NCBI GenBank assembly: GCA_902524595.1
Contig: CABZDS010000001.1
Location: forward strand, 1 to 64,000
Reading direction: 5' to 3'
DNA: 64,000 bases
Source: an uncultured Pelagibacteraceae bacterium
Lineage (GTDB): Bacteria; Pseudomonadota; Alphaproteobacteria; Pelagibacterales; Pelagibacteraceae
Numbering within the stretch: the stretch's first letter is position 1; each line of letters opens with the position of its first letter. This document shows positions 25,878 through 35,271 of this stretch, one piece after another. The notes under the pieces were generated by a model. It had not been told where the DNA came from and did not search any database. It saw only the letters and a program-made list of their open reading frames with translations. Position numbers and translations under genes: made by a program.

Positions 25878-26702
25878 ATGGAATTTGAAGCATTTAAAAT
25901 GGATGGATTAGGTAACGATTTTGTTATTATTGATCAGAGAATAAATAATTTAAATTTATCAAATGACCAAGTCTTAAAAATTTGTGACAGAGATTTCATA
26001 GGGTGCGATCAGTTGATCTACATAAATAAAAGTCAAAAAGCAGATGCTGATGTTACTTTTTTTAACTCGGATGGAAGCCACTCAGATGCATGTGGAAATG
26101 GAACTAGATGCGTTGCTTATTTACTAAGTATTGAAAAAAATAAAAAAGAAATTGAAATTTCGGTATCCTCAAAAATATTAAAATCTAAGGTCCTTAATAA
26201 TAAAGACGTTGAAACGATAATTGGAACTCCAAATTTAGAGTGGAACAAAATTCCTTTAAGTAAAAATCTTGATACTAAAAATCTATCACTTGGTATGATT
26301 GATATTGACGGAAATAAAATGAATGGTGGTATTGCAGTAAATGTTGGAAACCCTCATGTCGTATATTTTTGCGAGGATATAGAAAAAATAGATTTAAAAA
26401 AATATGGACCATTAATAGAAAATCATGAAGTTTTCCCTGAAAAATGCAATGTCACAATAGCTCAAAAAATTAGTGAACAACATTACAAAATTAAAGTTTG
26501 GGAGAGGGGCGCTGGTTTAACAAAAGCTTGTGGGACTGCAGCGTGTGCAACGGCAGTCGCAGCTAATTTAAATCAACTACAAAATAGTAATTCAAAAATA
26601 GAATTTTCAAGAGGAATTTTAAATATTCAAATTGATAATGAATTAAATATAAAAATGAGAGGTCCTGTATCTGAAATTGAAAAAATTAATATCAAAATAT
26701 AA
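25878..26702 (+). CDS. dapF: diaminopimelate epimerase
   Basis: KMDGLGNDFVIID, DACGNGTRC, ERGAGLTKACGTAACA motifs. Confidence 0.97.
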   Translation: MEFEAFKMDGLGNDFVIIDQRINNLNLSNDQVLKICDRDFIGCDQLIYINKSQKADADVTFFNSDGSHSDACGNGTRCVAYLLSIEKNKKEIEISVSSKILKSKVLNNKDVETIIGTPNLEWNKIPLSKNLDTKNLSLGMIDIDGNKMNGGIAVNVGNPHVVYFCEDIEKIDLKKYGPLIENHEVFPEKCNVTIAQKISEQHYKIKVWERGAGLTKACGTAACATAVAANLNQLQNSNSKIEFSRGILNIQIDNELNIKMRGPVSEIEKINIKI

Positions 26703-27619
26703 TGGGTATTTTTGAAAAATTTAAAATCGGATTTAAAAGAAGTGCAAGCAATATAGCATCAGGTCTTAAAGAAATAATAGTTAAGAAAGAAATTGACGAT
26801 GCAACTCTTGATAAAATAGAGGAATTCTTGATCGGCTCAGACGTGGGCATAGATGCAGCATCAGAGATAAAATCTATAATTGCTCAAAAAAAGATTGATC
26901 CTAAAAATGATCCAATCAAGGAAGTTTTTGAAGTACTTAATAATTATATTTTAGAACTAATGACACCCCTAGAAAAGAAAGATTTTTTCTTAAAAAAAGA
27001 AAAGACAAATATAATATTAGTTTCGGGTGTTAATGGAGTTGGTAAGACAACTACTATTGGAAAATTAGGAAAAATATTTATACAAAATAATAATAAAGTT
27101 CTTTTTTCAGCATGCGATACTTTTAGAGCAGCTGCTATTGATCAATTAGAAGAATGGGCTAACAGGGTTGATGCTAAAATTGTAAAATCATATCCCAGTT
27201 CAGATCCGGCTTCAGTTGCTTTTAAAGCAATGGAAATAGCTCAAAGTCAAAACATAGATCAAGTAATAGTAGACACGGCAGGAAGATTACAAAATAAAAA
27301 GAATTTAATGGATGAATTAAAAAAAATAGGAAATGTAATTAAAAAAAGTGATGAAACAGCACCTCACGAAGTTATTTTAGTTTTAGATGCAACATCGGGA
27401 CAAAATATAATTAATCAACTCGAAGAATTTAATAAATTACTTCCAATCACAGGCATCATAATGACAAAACTTGATGGAACTGCAAAAGGTGGAATATTGA
27501 TTGCGATTTCAAAGAAATATAAAGTACCTATTGTTGGTCTCGGGCTTGGAGAAAAAGAGGATGACTTACAAATATTTGAAGCTGAGAAGTTTGCAAGTGC
27601 TTTTACCCAAGTTAATTAA
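26702..27619 (+). CDS. ftsY: signal recognition particle receptor FtsY
   Basis: GVNGVGKTTTIGKLG, DTFRAAAIDQLEEW, DTAGRLQNKKNLMDEL, TKLDGTAKGGI motifs. Confidence 0.97.
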   Translation: MGIFEKFKIGFKRSASNIASGLKEIIVKKEIDDATLDKIEEFLIGSDVGIDAASEIKSIIAQKKIDPKNDPIKEVFEVLNNYILELMTPLEKKDFFLKKEKTNIILVSGVNGVGKTTTIGKLGKIFIQNNNKVLFSACDTFRAAAIDQLEEWANRVDAKIVKSYPSSDPASVAFKAMEIAQSQNIDQVIVDTAGRLQNKKNLMDELKKIGNVIKKSDETAPHEVILVLDATSGQNIINQLEEFNKLLPITGIIMTKLDGTAKGGILIAISKKYKVPIVGLGLGEKEDDLQIFEAEKFASAFTQVN

Positions 27620-28175
27620 GCAAATTTTTAGAAATTAAAGGTTTATAGATGTTGCACTCAAAATTATTTTTTAGAGATTTATAACCACAGTTTTCAGCAT
27701 AAGAAGAAATTATAAAATTTAATTTGCCAGAAGTATTAGCAATTTCTAGCTTATTATTTTTTATGTCATATTTTAAATTTTCATAAAAATTTTTTTTTGC
27801 ACTTATCAAAACTAAAGTGTTGTTGTCATTTAATAAATAGTAAGCAAAATCCTCTGGGAAAAGTGGGAAATTATATTTTTTTGATATTTTTTTTACTTTT
27901 TTTGGGAACCAGTCATAAGAAATCAAAGGGTAATCTTTATTTAAATTTTTATCATATAAGTATAAGTCCTGTGGATAGTCATTGATATAATTAAAATATT
28001 CTCCCTTTGCCAAAATAGCTTTCTTTCGTGTTTTAAAATACAGAGTGAACTCACTATTATAAGAGTTCATTTTTCCAATATGGAAATAATTGTTATCATG
28101 GTGCTCATTATTTATCTCTGAACTAAGTTTTGTTGGCAATATTAATAAAAAAAGTAATAAGAGGAATTTAAACAT
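27612..28175 (-). CDS. hypothetical secreted protein
   Basis: 187 aa ORF with N-terminal signal-like segment (MFKFLLLLFLLILPTKLSS); no family recognised. Confidence 0.6.
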   Translation of the reverse strand: MFKFLLLLFLLILPTKLSSEINNEHHDNNYFHIGKMNSYNSEFTLYFKTRKKAILAKGEYFNYINDYPQDLYLYDKNLNKDYPLISYDWFPKKVKKISKKYNFPLFPEDFAYYLLNDNNTLVLISAKKNFYENLKYDIKNNKLEIANTSGKLNFIISSYAENCGYKSLKNNFECNIYKPLISKNLLN

Positions 28176-28223
28176 ACCTAAAATTAGAATTTAAAAGTGA
28201 TGTGGATTTGTTTAAATTATGTC

Positions 28224-29036
28224 TTAATTTAAACTTTTTATAAAATTGTCGATTGATTGAATTAAATCTTTGTTAAATTCCATCATATGGTCGTCGTTGT
28301 CATTAAAATAATTTGACTTAACACCACCATATTTATTAAATATTTCTTCGCCCATATAAAATGGCACAATATTATCCTTTTTCCCATGCATCACGTGCAT
28401 AGGAAACTTTATTTTGTTAATTTTTTCAATGGATTTGAATTTATCTTTTAAAATAATTTTTGCAGGAAGATATGGGTAATATTTTTGCGCCAAAATCTCC
28501 ATGGATGTAAATGGGGACTCTAATATTATACCTGCAAATAAATTGTTGCTTGCGGTTTCTATTGCTACAGCAGTGCCAAGAGATTCTCCATAGAGAACAA
28601 TATCTCTATCTTCTATATTGTTTTGATTAAGCCATTCTTTTGCTTTAATTGCATCTTTATAAAGTCCAACTTCTGTTGGTTTGCCTTGGTTTCCACTAAA
28701 GCCTCTATATGCAAAAATTAAATAGTTTAAATCTAAATCTGCAAACTCATTTAGTTTATAAATTCTATTATCTAATTTTCCAGCATTTCCGTGAAAAAAA
28801 AGCAAGGTTTTAGAGTTATTATTTTTTTTGTAATACCATCCAACTAGATCATTATCAGATTGAATGCTTACTTTTTCGATTTTGTGAGATAGAGGTCCCT
28901 CATCTAAATAGTTATTTTCTCCAGGATGGTATAATAATTTTCTTTGATAAAAATAAAGTATTAGAGAAACTCCAAAGTAAATAATAAAAATATAAAATAG
29001 AATTTTTGCAAATAACATTTTAGGCTTTAATTTCAT
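28224..29036 (-). CDS. alpha/beta hydrolase (BEM46/YfhR-like), membrane anchored
   Basis: LFFHGNAGKLDNRI, LYGESLGTAVAIE nucleophile elbow; N-terminal TM. Confidence 0.8.
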   Translation of the reverse strand: MKLKPKMLFAKILFYIFIIYFGVSLILYFYQRKLLYHPGENNYLDEGPLSHKIEKVSIQSDNDLVGWYYKKNNNSKTLLFFHGNAGKLDNRIYKLNEFADLDLNYLIFAYRGFSGNQGKPTEVGLYKDAIKAKEWLNQNNIEDRDIVLYGESLGTAVAIETASNNLFAGIILESPFTSMEILAQKYYPYLPAKIILKDKFKSIEKINKIKFPMHVMHGKKDNIVPFYMGEEIFNKYGGVKSNYFNDNDDHMMEFNKDLIQSIDNFIKSLN

Positions 29037-29922
29037 TTTTACTTTTTCTTCTTACCAAATAAATACCAAAAAATACAAATATGGTACCTATTAAATGATA
29101 ATTCTCCAAAATCTCAGAAAAAAATATTATTCCATAAAAAGCTCCATAAATTGTATAAAGGTATAGTGTGAAACCGGTTGTTGATGGTCCTAAGTATTTA
29201 ATAGTTAATGTGTATAGTGAAAAAGCGATTATACCTGGAGAAATTGCTGCAAACAAAATCCAATAATAAAATTCTTCATTGAATAAAGTTTTTTCAAAAT
29301 AAATATGCTCTATAAAATAAAAAGGCAAAATAGATAAAAAACCAAAAAAAGATATAATCGTTAGTCTTGGAAAAAAATTAAGTTCTGAATTCCATTGAAA
29401 AAGCATAACAGTATAAATCGCCCAGCCTAATGCTGCTCCTAACATCCAAAAATCTCCAGAAGCAAATTTTAATTCAAGAAGTAAATTGATATCGCCCTTT
29501 AAAATTACAGCAAAAACTCCAACTAGACAAAAAAGTAAGCCAATAAATTGAAAAATATTTATCTTATCTTTAAAAAGAAAATATGAGATTAAAATTATAA
29601 ATATTGGTGAAGAAGTATAAAGAATTCCCATATTAACAATGGTTGTAGATGAACCAGCCATATATGGAAATATTCCACAAACACCACATCCCATCAAACC
29701 TAGAAAAAAACTTCTTTTAATCTCTTTTTTAATAATATGAAAATTTTCAACTAAATACTTATAATTTAGTACAAATAAAATAATGAAAAAAATAAACCAT
29801 CTCCAAAAAGATAAAGATATGGGAGGAACATCCTCAACACCACCTCTTGCTACAATTAAGTTGCTAGCCATAAAAAGTGGCTGAAACAACAATAAAAAAT
29901 ATCCAATAAAATTTTTATTCAT
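29020..29922 (-). CDS. DMT/EamA-family transporter
   Basis: about 10 hydrophobic segments; two EamA-like halves. Confidence 0.8.
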   Translation of the reverse strand: MNKNFIGYFLLLFQPLFMASNLIVARGGVEDVPPISLSFWRWFIFFIILFVLNYKYLVENFHIIKKEIKRSFFLGLMGCGVCGIFPYMAGSSTTIVNMGILYTSSPIFIILISYFLFKDKINIFQFIGLLFCLVGVFAVILKGDINLLLELKFASGDFWMLGAALGWAIYTVMLFQWNSELNFFPRLTIISFFGFLSILPFYFIEHIYFEKTLFNEEFYYWILFAAISPGIIAFSLYTLTIKYLGPSTTGFTLYLYTIYGAFYGIIFFSEILENYHLIGTIFVFFGIYLVRRKSKNEIKA

Positions 29923-31124
29923 TTTTATTTAATATTAAAAAAAATAAGTAACTTAAAATGCATAAAAATAAAAAAATTGAAAAAGAAATTTGATAGCTCA
30001 TTGTAATAGTAGCACCTAAATTTCTGGAAAAATCTATTATTAAACCAATTATCCATTGTACAAAAAAAGTACCAGAAAATAAAAATACATTAAAAGAAGT
30101 TAAAGATTTACCTGCTAGTTTAGTAGGAAAATTTAATGCTATTGCTGGTTGGGTTAATGAAATTACTATTGATGATAAAATATAAAGAGTGAACATGGTT
30201 GCACCAGCTTTGTCTCCCATTATGACTATTAAAAATAAAATTATATAACTTACAGGAAGGGTAAATTTTACAATTCTCATACTGTCAATTCCCTTGGAAG
30301 ATAATTTTGGCAAAAAATATCCCCATATTAAAAAAGAAAAAAGCATAGTTACATTTATCCAAAATAAACCTGTCGCACTTTGTATTGCATCATAACCCGT
30401 TACATTTAGCATCCATGGGCCAGCCCATAATGTTTGTATTGCTTGAACACCTCCATAATTAAAAAAATGCAAGTGGTACTAAGCTTATAAAGAATTTATT
30501 TTTCCATATATGAGAAAGATTTTGAAGATTATTATTTTGTTCTTCATCCCTCTTGGTTTCCCACGAAGGTATTAAAATTGATATTAATATTATGCTTATC
30601 AAAATTAAAGAGGCTATAATTAAAAAAATAGATCGCCAACCAATTATTGGTAATAAAATTTGAACTGGTAGAGTTGATGCAACAAATCCAAGGTTAGCAA
30701 CCATTAACATCCATGAATTTGCACGTTGTTGATATTTTTCTTCAAACCATACTCTGTAACCAGTTAAAGGACCCATTAAACAAGCAGCAACACCTACTCC
30801 AATGAAAATTCTAGAAATTAATAATCCTACAAAACTTTTAGCAAAAGCGAATGAAATAGTTCCAACAAGAGCAATTATTAATAAATATCTGATAACTTTT
30901 TTTGGGCCAAATCTATCTAATAACATCCCTGTAGGAATTTGCATAAGCGAAAACCCAAGAAAATATCCTCCAGCTAAAAGCCCAAGATTTGCAGCACTTA
31001 AATTGAATTCAGTTGAAAGAGCTGGTGTTAATGTTGCAGTAATTGATCTCAGCAAATTTGATATAAAAAAGCCAAAGGCAAATACAGAAAAAATTAGAAT
31101 ACTTTTATTTATTTTATTGATCAT
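29915..31124 (-). pseudogene. MFS transporter interrupted by a frameshift at a 7-A/T homopolymer
   Basis: ORF 30459-31124 ends ...SLVPLAFF and ORF 29915-30472 begins MHFFNYGGVQAIQTLW...; joined they read a continuous MFS protein of about 400 aa (LAFF|NYGGVQ). Shift point lies at the A7 run 30461-30467. Confidence 0.75.
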
Positions 31125-31154
31125 TTATATTTTTTATGAAATTACAGTTCTATT

Positions 31155-32738
31155 ATGAATAATCATTCAACAAAAGATAAAGATGCCATTTCTTCAAATG
31201 GTATGGCCGCAACATCACATCCAATAGCTACAGAAGAAGCTCTGAGAATATTACAAAAAGGTGGAAACGCTGTGGATGCAGCAATAGCAGCCTCTGTTGT
31301 TCTGTCTGTTGCAGAGCCTAATTCTACAAGTATAGGCGGTGATTGTTTTGCTATAATAAAAATGAATGGTAAAGACCCTGTTTCATATAATGGATCAGGT
31401 ATTGCTCCAGCAAAAGCAAATTTTGATTATTTCAAGGAAAAGAATATAGATAAAATTGGTTTAACAAGTCCTCACTCAGTAACTATTCCAGGTGCATTAG
31501 ATGCTTGGAATTCAATTCATAATGATTTTGGAAAACTCGATTTTGAGGAGTTGTTTCATAAAGGTATAGATATTGCAAAGAATGGTTTTAAAGTGACTAA
31601 AGTTGTTGCTAACGCATGGAGCAACGTATTTAATAAATTAAACGATAACCCATATTCTAGAAAACATATGCTAAATAATGGTAAAAGTTATCAATTTAAT
31701 GAGGTAAATAAAAATCCTGCACTTGGAGAGACTCTCGAAAAAATTTCAAAAAATGGAGTTAAAGAATTTTATGAAGGATCAATTGCTGAAGATTTAGTTA
31801 AAACTTTAAAAGAGTTTGGGGGCTTACATACAATTGAAGATTTCCATAAGCAAAAAAATATTAAATCAGAAACTTTATCAGATAGATATAGAGATATTAT
31901 CATTCATCAATGTCCTCCGAGTGGACCTGGGATAACAGTTTTAGTAATGATGAAATTATTAGAAAAGTTAGATATTGAAAAATATGATGTGAATTCATTT
32001 GAAAGGTTCCATCTTGAAGCAGAAGTTACAAAGCAGGCCTATAAACTTAAAGAAGAAAATATTGGTGATCCAGAATTTGTAGATTTAGATTTAAAAAAAA
32101 TATTAAGTGAACAAAATATAGATAATATCTCAAAAAATATATCTATTAGTGGCTGTGCAGATGTAGGAGATCTAAATATTCCAAACCATCCTGAAACGGT
32201 TTATTTAAGCGTGGTAGACAGAGATTTAAATGTAGTTTCAATTATAAATTCTGTTTGCTATGCTTTTGGATCTGGAATAACAGGTGATCAATCTGGAGTG
32301 GTTCTTCACAATAGAGGAACTAATTTTAGAGTTGAAGAAGGTCATCCTAATTGTATTCAGGGATTAAAAAGACCACTACATACCATAATTCCTGGAATAG
32401 TTATGAACAACAAAGGAGAATGTGAATTATCTTATGGAGTAATGGGAGGACAATATCAACCTGTGGGACAAGTTCATGTATTAAATAGCATTATTGATTA
32501 TAACTTAACCCCTCAACAAGCCATTTCATTTCCTAGAGCATTCCATTTCAATAACATTTATAAATTAGAGAAAAGTATTGATAAAAAAATTTTTAATAAT
32601 TTAAAAGAAGTCGGTCATAATGTTGAGTATATAGATGGTACTCATGGAGGTGGACAAGCAATTCAAATAGATAGAGAAAAAGGAAATTTAGTTGGCGGTT
32701 CAGATCCAAGAAAAGACGGATATGCAAAAGGTTATTAA
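31155..32738 (+). CDS. gamma-glutamyltransferase-fold Ntn hydrolase, possibly oxamate amidohydrolase-like
   Basis: 527 aa; KGGNAVDAAIAASVVLSVAEPNSTSIGGDCF; catalytic Thr retained in ETVYLSVVD, but the Arg of FREMAP and other gamma-glutamyl-binding residues are replaced. Confidence 0.75.
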   Translation: MNNHSTKDKDAISSNGMAATSHPIATEEALRILQKGGNAVDAAIAASVVLSVAEPNSTSIGGDCFAIIKMNGKDPVSYNGSGIAPAKANFDYFKEKNIDKIGLTSPHSVTIPGALDAWNSIHNDFGKLDFEELFHKGIDIAKNGFKVTKVVANAWSNVFNKLNDNPYSRKHMLNNGKSYQFNEVNKNPALGETLEKISKNGVKEFYEGSIAEDLVKTLKEFGGLHTIEDFHKQKNIKSETLSDRYRDIIIHQCPPSGPGITVLVMMKLLEKLDIEKYDVNSFERFHLEAEVTKQAYKLKEENIGDPEFVDLDLKKILSEQNIDNISKNISISGCADVGDLNIPNHPETVYLSVVDRDLNVVSIINSVCYAFGSGITGDQSGVVLHNRGTNFRVEEGHPNCIQGLKRPLHTIIPGIVMNNKGECELSYGVMGGQYQPVGQVHVLNSIIDYNLTPQQAISFPRAFHFNNIYKLEKSIDKKIFNNLKEVGHNVEYIDGTHGGGQAIQIDREKGNLVGGSDPRKDGYAKGY

Positions 32739-32743
32739 TTTAA

Positions 32744-34252
32744 ATGAACTCTAGAATTGTTAGGAATATTATAGAATCACAAAATGATAATCGAATTGCA
32801 ATAACATCTGAAAGTAGTTCTCCACTAAAATTTGTTGATTTAAAATCATTAATAGAAAGAATATCAAAACAATTATCAGGTAATGGTATTAGTAATAAAG
32901 ATCGTGCAGCAATAGTTTTGCCAAACGGTTCTTACATGGCAACTAGTTTTTTGGCAATTTCAAGCTACATGTCTGCAGCACCTTTAAACCCTAACTATAA
33001 ATCTGAAGAATTCGAATTTTACCTAGAGGATTTAAAGCCAAAGATAGTGATTGTAGAGAAAAATTCTAAAAATCCAGTAGTAGAAGTCGCAAATAAATTA
33101 AAAATTCCTGTTTGCGAAATAAAATCAGACGGAAATACTTTAAGCGGAGATTTTAATCTTTTTGAAAAAAGTAGTGATTATATTTTGCCAGGCGAAGATC
33201 ATGAAGCTCTTGTGCTTCATACTTCAGGCACTACATCAAGGCCTAAGATTGTTCCATTAACAAATAAAAATATTTTTTCTTCGGCAGATAATATCTCTAA
33301 AAGTCTTAATTTAACTGATAAAGATCATTGTCTAAATATTATGCCATTATTTCATATACATGGCTTAATTGCAGTTCTTGCAGCTTCTATGAAGGTAGGG
33401 GCATCTGTATGTGCAAGTAGTGGATTTAATGCATTAAAATTTTTAGATAATGCAAAAAGAGAAAAAATAACTTGGTATTCTGGAGTACCAACAATGCATC
33501 AAGCAATATTAATGAGAGCAGATAAAAATCTAGAAACTGCTAAACAATTAAATCTTAGATTTTTAAGATCATCATCAGCATCTCTGCCTCCAGCTGTATT
33601 TGAAAAACTAAATGAGGTATTTAATTGTCCAGTTATAGAAGCATATGGGATGACGGAAGCTACTCATCAAATGACCTCCAATCCATTACCGCCTAAGTCC
33701 CAAAAACCTGGATTTGTAGGAATTCCTGCTGGGCCAGAAGTTTGTATTATGGATACTAATAATAAAATTTTAAATCAAGGAGAAGAGGGAGAAGTTTGTA
33801 TTAGAGGTGAAAATGTTACATCTGGATACGAAAATAACCCAGATGCAAATAAAAATAGCTTTTCAAATGGTTGGTTTAGAACAGGAGATCAGGGATATTT
33901 TGATAAAGATGGTTATCTAAAAATCTCTGGAAGATTAAAGGAAATAATTAATAAAGGTGGTGAAAAGATTTCGCCTTTAGAAATCGATAACATTCTTATG
34001 GATCATCCAAACATTGAGCAAGCCGTTTGCTTTGGATATGAGGATAAAATGCTTGGAGAAGATATAGCAAGTGCAATAATTATAAAAGAAGGCATGAAAT
34101 GTACTGAAGATGATATAAAAATTTATGCAAATGAAAAACTTGCAAAATTTAAAATTCCAAAGAAAATATTTTTTGTAAATGAAATTCCTAAAGGGGCAAC
34201 AGGTAAACTACAAAGAAATACTTTAGCTATAAAGTTTGGATTAGCGAACTAA
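32744..34252 (+). CDS. AMP-forming acyl-CoA synthetase of the AAE3/PCS60 (oxalate-CoA ligase) type
   Basis: LHTSGTTSRPKIVPLTNKNI, MPLFHIHGLIAVLAASMKVGASV, WYSGVPTMHQAILMRA, LRFLRSSSASLPPAVFEKL, EAYGMTEATHQMTSNPLPP match my memory of plant AAE3 closely. Confidence 0.78.
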   Translation: MNSRIVRNIIESQNDNRIAITSESSSPLKFVDLKSLIERISKQLSGNGISNKDRAAIVLPNGSYMATSFLAISSYMSAAPLNPNYKSEEFEFYLEDLKPKIVIVEKNSKNPVVEVANKLKIPVCEIKSDGNTLSGDFNLFEKSSDYILPGEDHEALVLHTSGTTSRPKIVPLTNKNIFSSADNISKSLNLTDKDHCLNIMPLFHIHGLIAVLAASMKVGASVCASSGFNALKFLDNAKREKITWYSGVPTMHQAILMRADKNLETAKQLNLRFLRSSSASLPPAVFEKLNEVFNCPVIEAYGMTEATHQMTSNPLPPKSQKPGFVGIPAGPEVCIMDTNNKILNQGEEGEVCIRGENVTSGYENNPDANKNSFSNGWFRTGDQGYFDKDGYLKISGRLKEIINKGGEKISPLEIDNILMDHPNIEQAVCFGYEDKMLGEDIASAIIIKEGMKCTEDDIKIYANEKLAKFKIPKKIFFVNEIPKGATGKLQRNTLAIKFGLAN

Positions 34253-35271
34253 TGACTAAAATTTGTATATTTGGGGCAGGGTCTATAGGTGGATTTATAG
34301 CTACAAGTCTAAAAAAAGCAAACGCACAAGTCTCTTTAATCGCTAGAGGTGAACATAAAAAGGCAATAGAGCAAAACGGATTAACTTTTATAAGAGATGA
34401 TAATAAAATTAATTTTAAATTTGATGTAACAGACAATCCTAAAGATTTGGATGAACAAGATTTCATAATTATTTCCGTAAAAGCTAATGCTATTAGTAAA
34501 ATTTCAGAAAGTTTAAAACCGATTATGGGTAAAAAAACTTCAATTATATGCGCCATTAATGGATTACCTTGGTGGTACTTTTATAAAGCTAATTCGGGTA
34601 CCAAATTAGACAATCAAATAGTTGAAAGCGTGGATCCAGGTGGAAAGATATGGCAAACTCTTGGACCTGAAAGAGCAATTGGTTGTGTAGTTTATCCAGC
34701 TTGTCAGATATTAGAGCCAGGTGTTATTAAACATAATGGTAATGGTGAACGATTTTCTTTAGGTGAACCAGATGGAACTAGATCAGAAAGACTAAAAATG
34801 ATTTCAAGTTTATTCATAGAAGGGGGTTTAAAAGCTCCTCAAAAGAAAAATTTGAGAGACGAAATTTGGGTGAAACTGTGGGGAAACTGTTCATTCAACA
34901 CAGTAAGTGCTCTAACAAATAAAACTATGGATGAAATGGGTAATGATCCAGAGACTTACAATTTAATAAAAGTTTTAATGCAGGAGTGCCAACAAGTTGG
35001 TGAAAAAATCGGAGTTAAATTCAATATATCAATTGAGGATCGAATTAAAGGTGGAGTCTCAATTATAGGCCATAAACCTTCGACTGCTCAAGATTTAAAT
35101 GCTGGTAAACCTTTAGAAATAGATCCAATAATTGGTTCAATTATAGAAATTGCAAATAAGCTTGATTTAAATGTTCCAAGATTAAAAGAGATTAATGAAA
35201 AGTTAAAGTCCAAGGCGGAAGACTTGGGTCTTTATACAAGATCAGAATTAATTGATAAATTAACAGTTTAG
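34252..35271 (+). CDS. ketopantoate reductase (PanE/ApbA)-family protein; candidate oxalyl-CoA reductase (PanE2-like)
   Basis: ICIFGAGSIGGFIATSL Rossmann motif, NGLPWWYFY, KLWGNCSFNTVSALT; last gene of the GGT-like/ligase cluster. Confidence 0.75.
   Translation: MTKICIFGAGSIGGFIATSLKKANAQVSLIARGEHKKAIEQNGLTFIRDDNKINFKFDVTDNPKDLDEQDFIIISVKANAISKISESLKPIMGKKTSIICAINGLPWWYFYKANSGTKLDNQIVESVDPGGKIWQTLGPERAIGCVVYPACQILEPGVIKHNGNGERFSLGEPDGTRSERLKMISSLFIEGGLKAPQKKNLRDEIWVKLWGNCSFNTVSALTNKTMDEMGNDPETYNLIKVLMQECQQVGEKIGVKFNISIEDRIKGGVSIIGHKPSTAQDLNAGKPLEIDPIIGSIIEIANKLDLNVPRLKEINEKLKSKAEDLGLYTRSELIDKLTV

Noticed and set aside
34227-34556. 109-aa minus-strand ORF opposite the PanE-like gene
   Set aside because: Antisense to a conserved Rossmann-fold N-terminus; no independent support.
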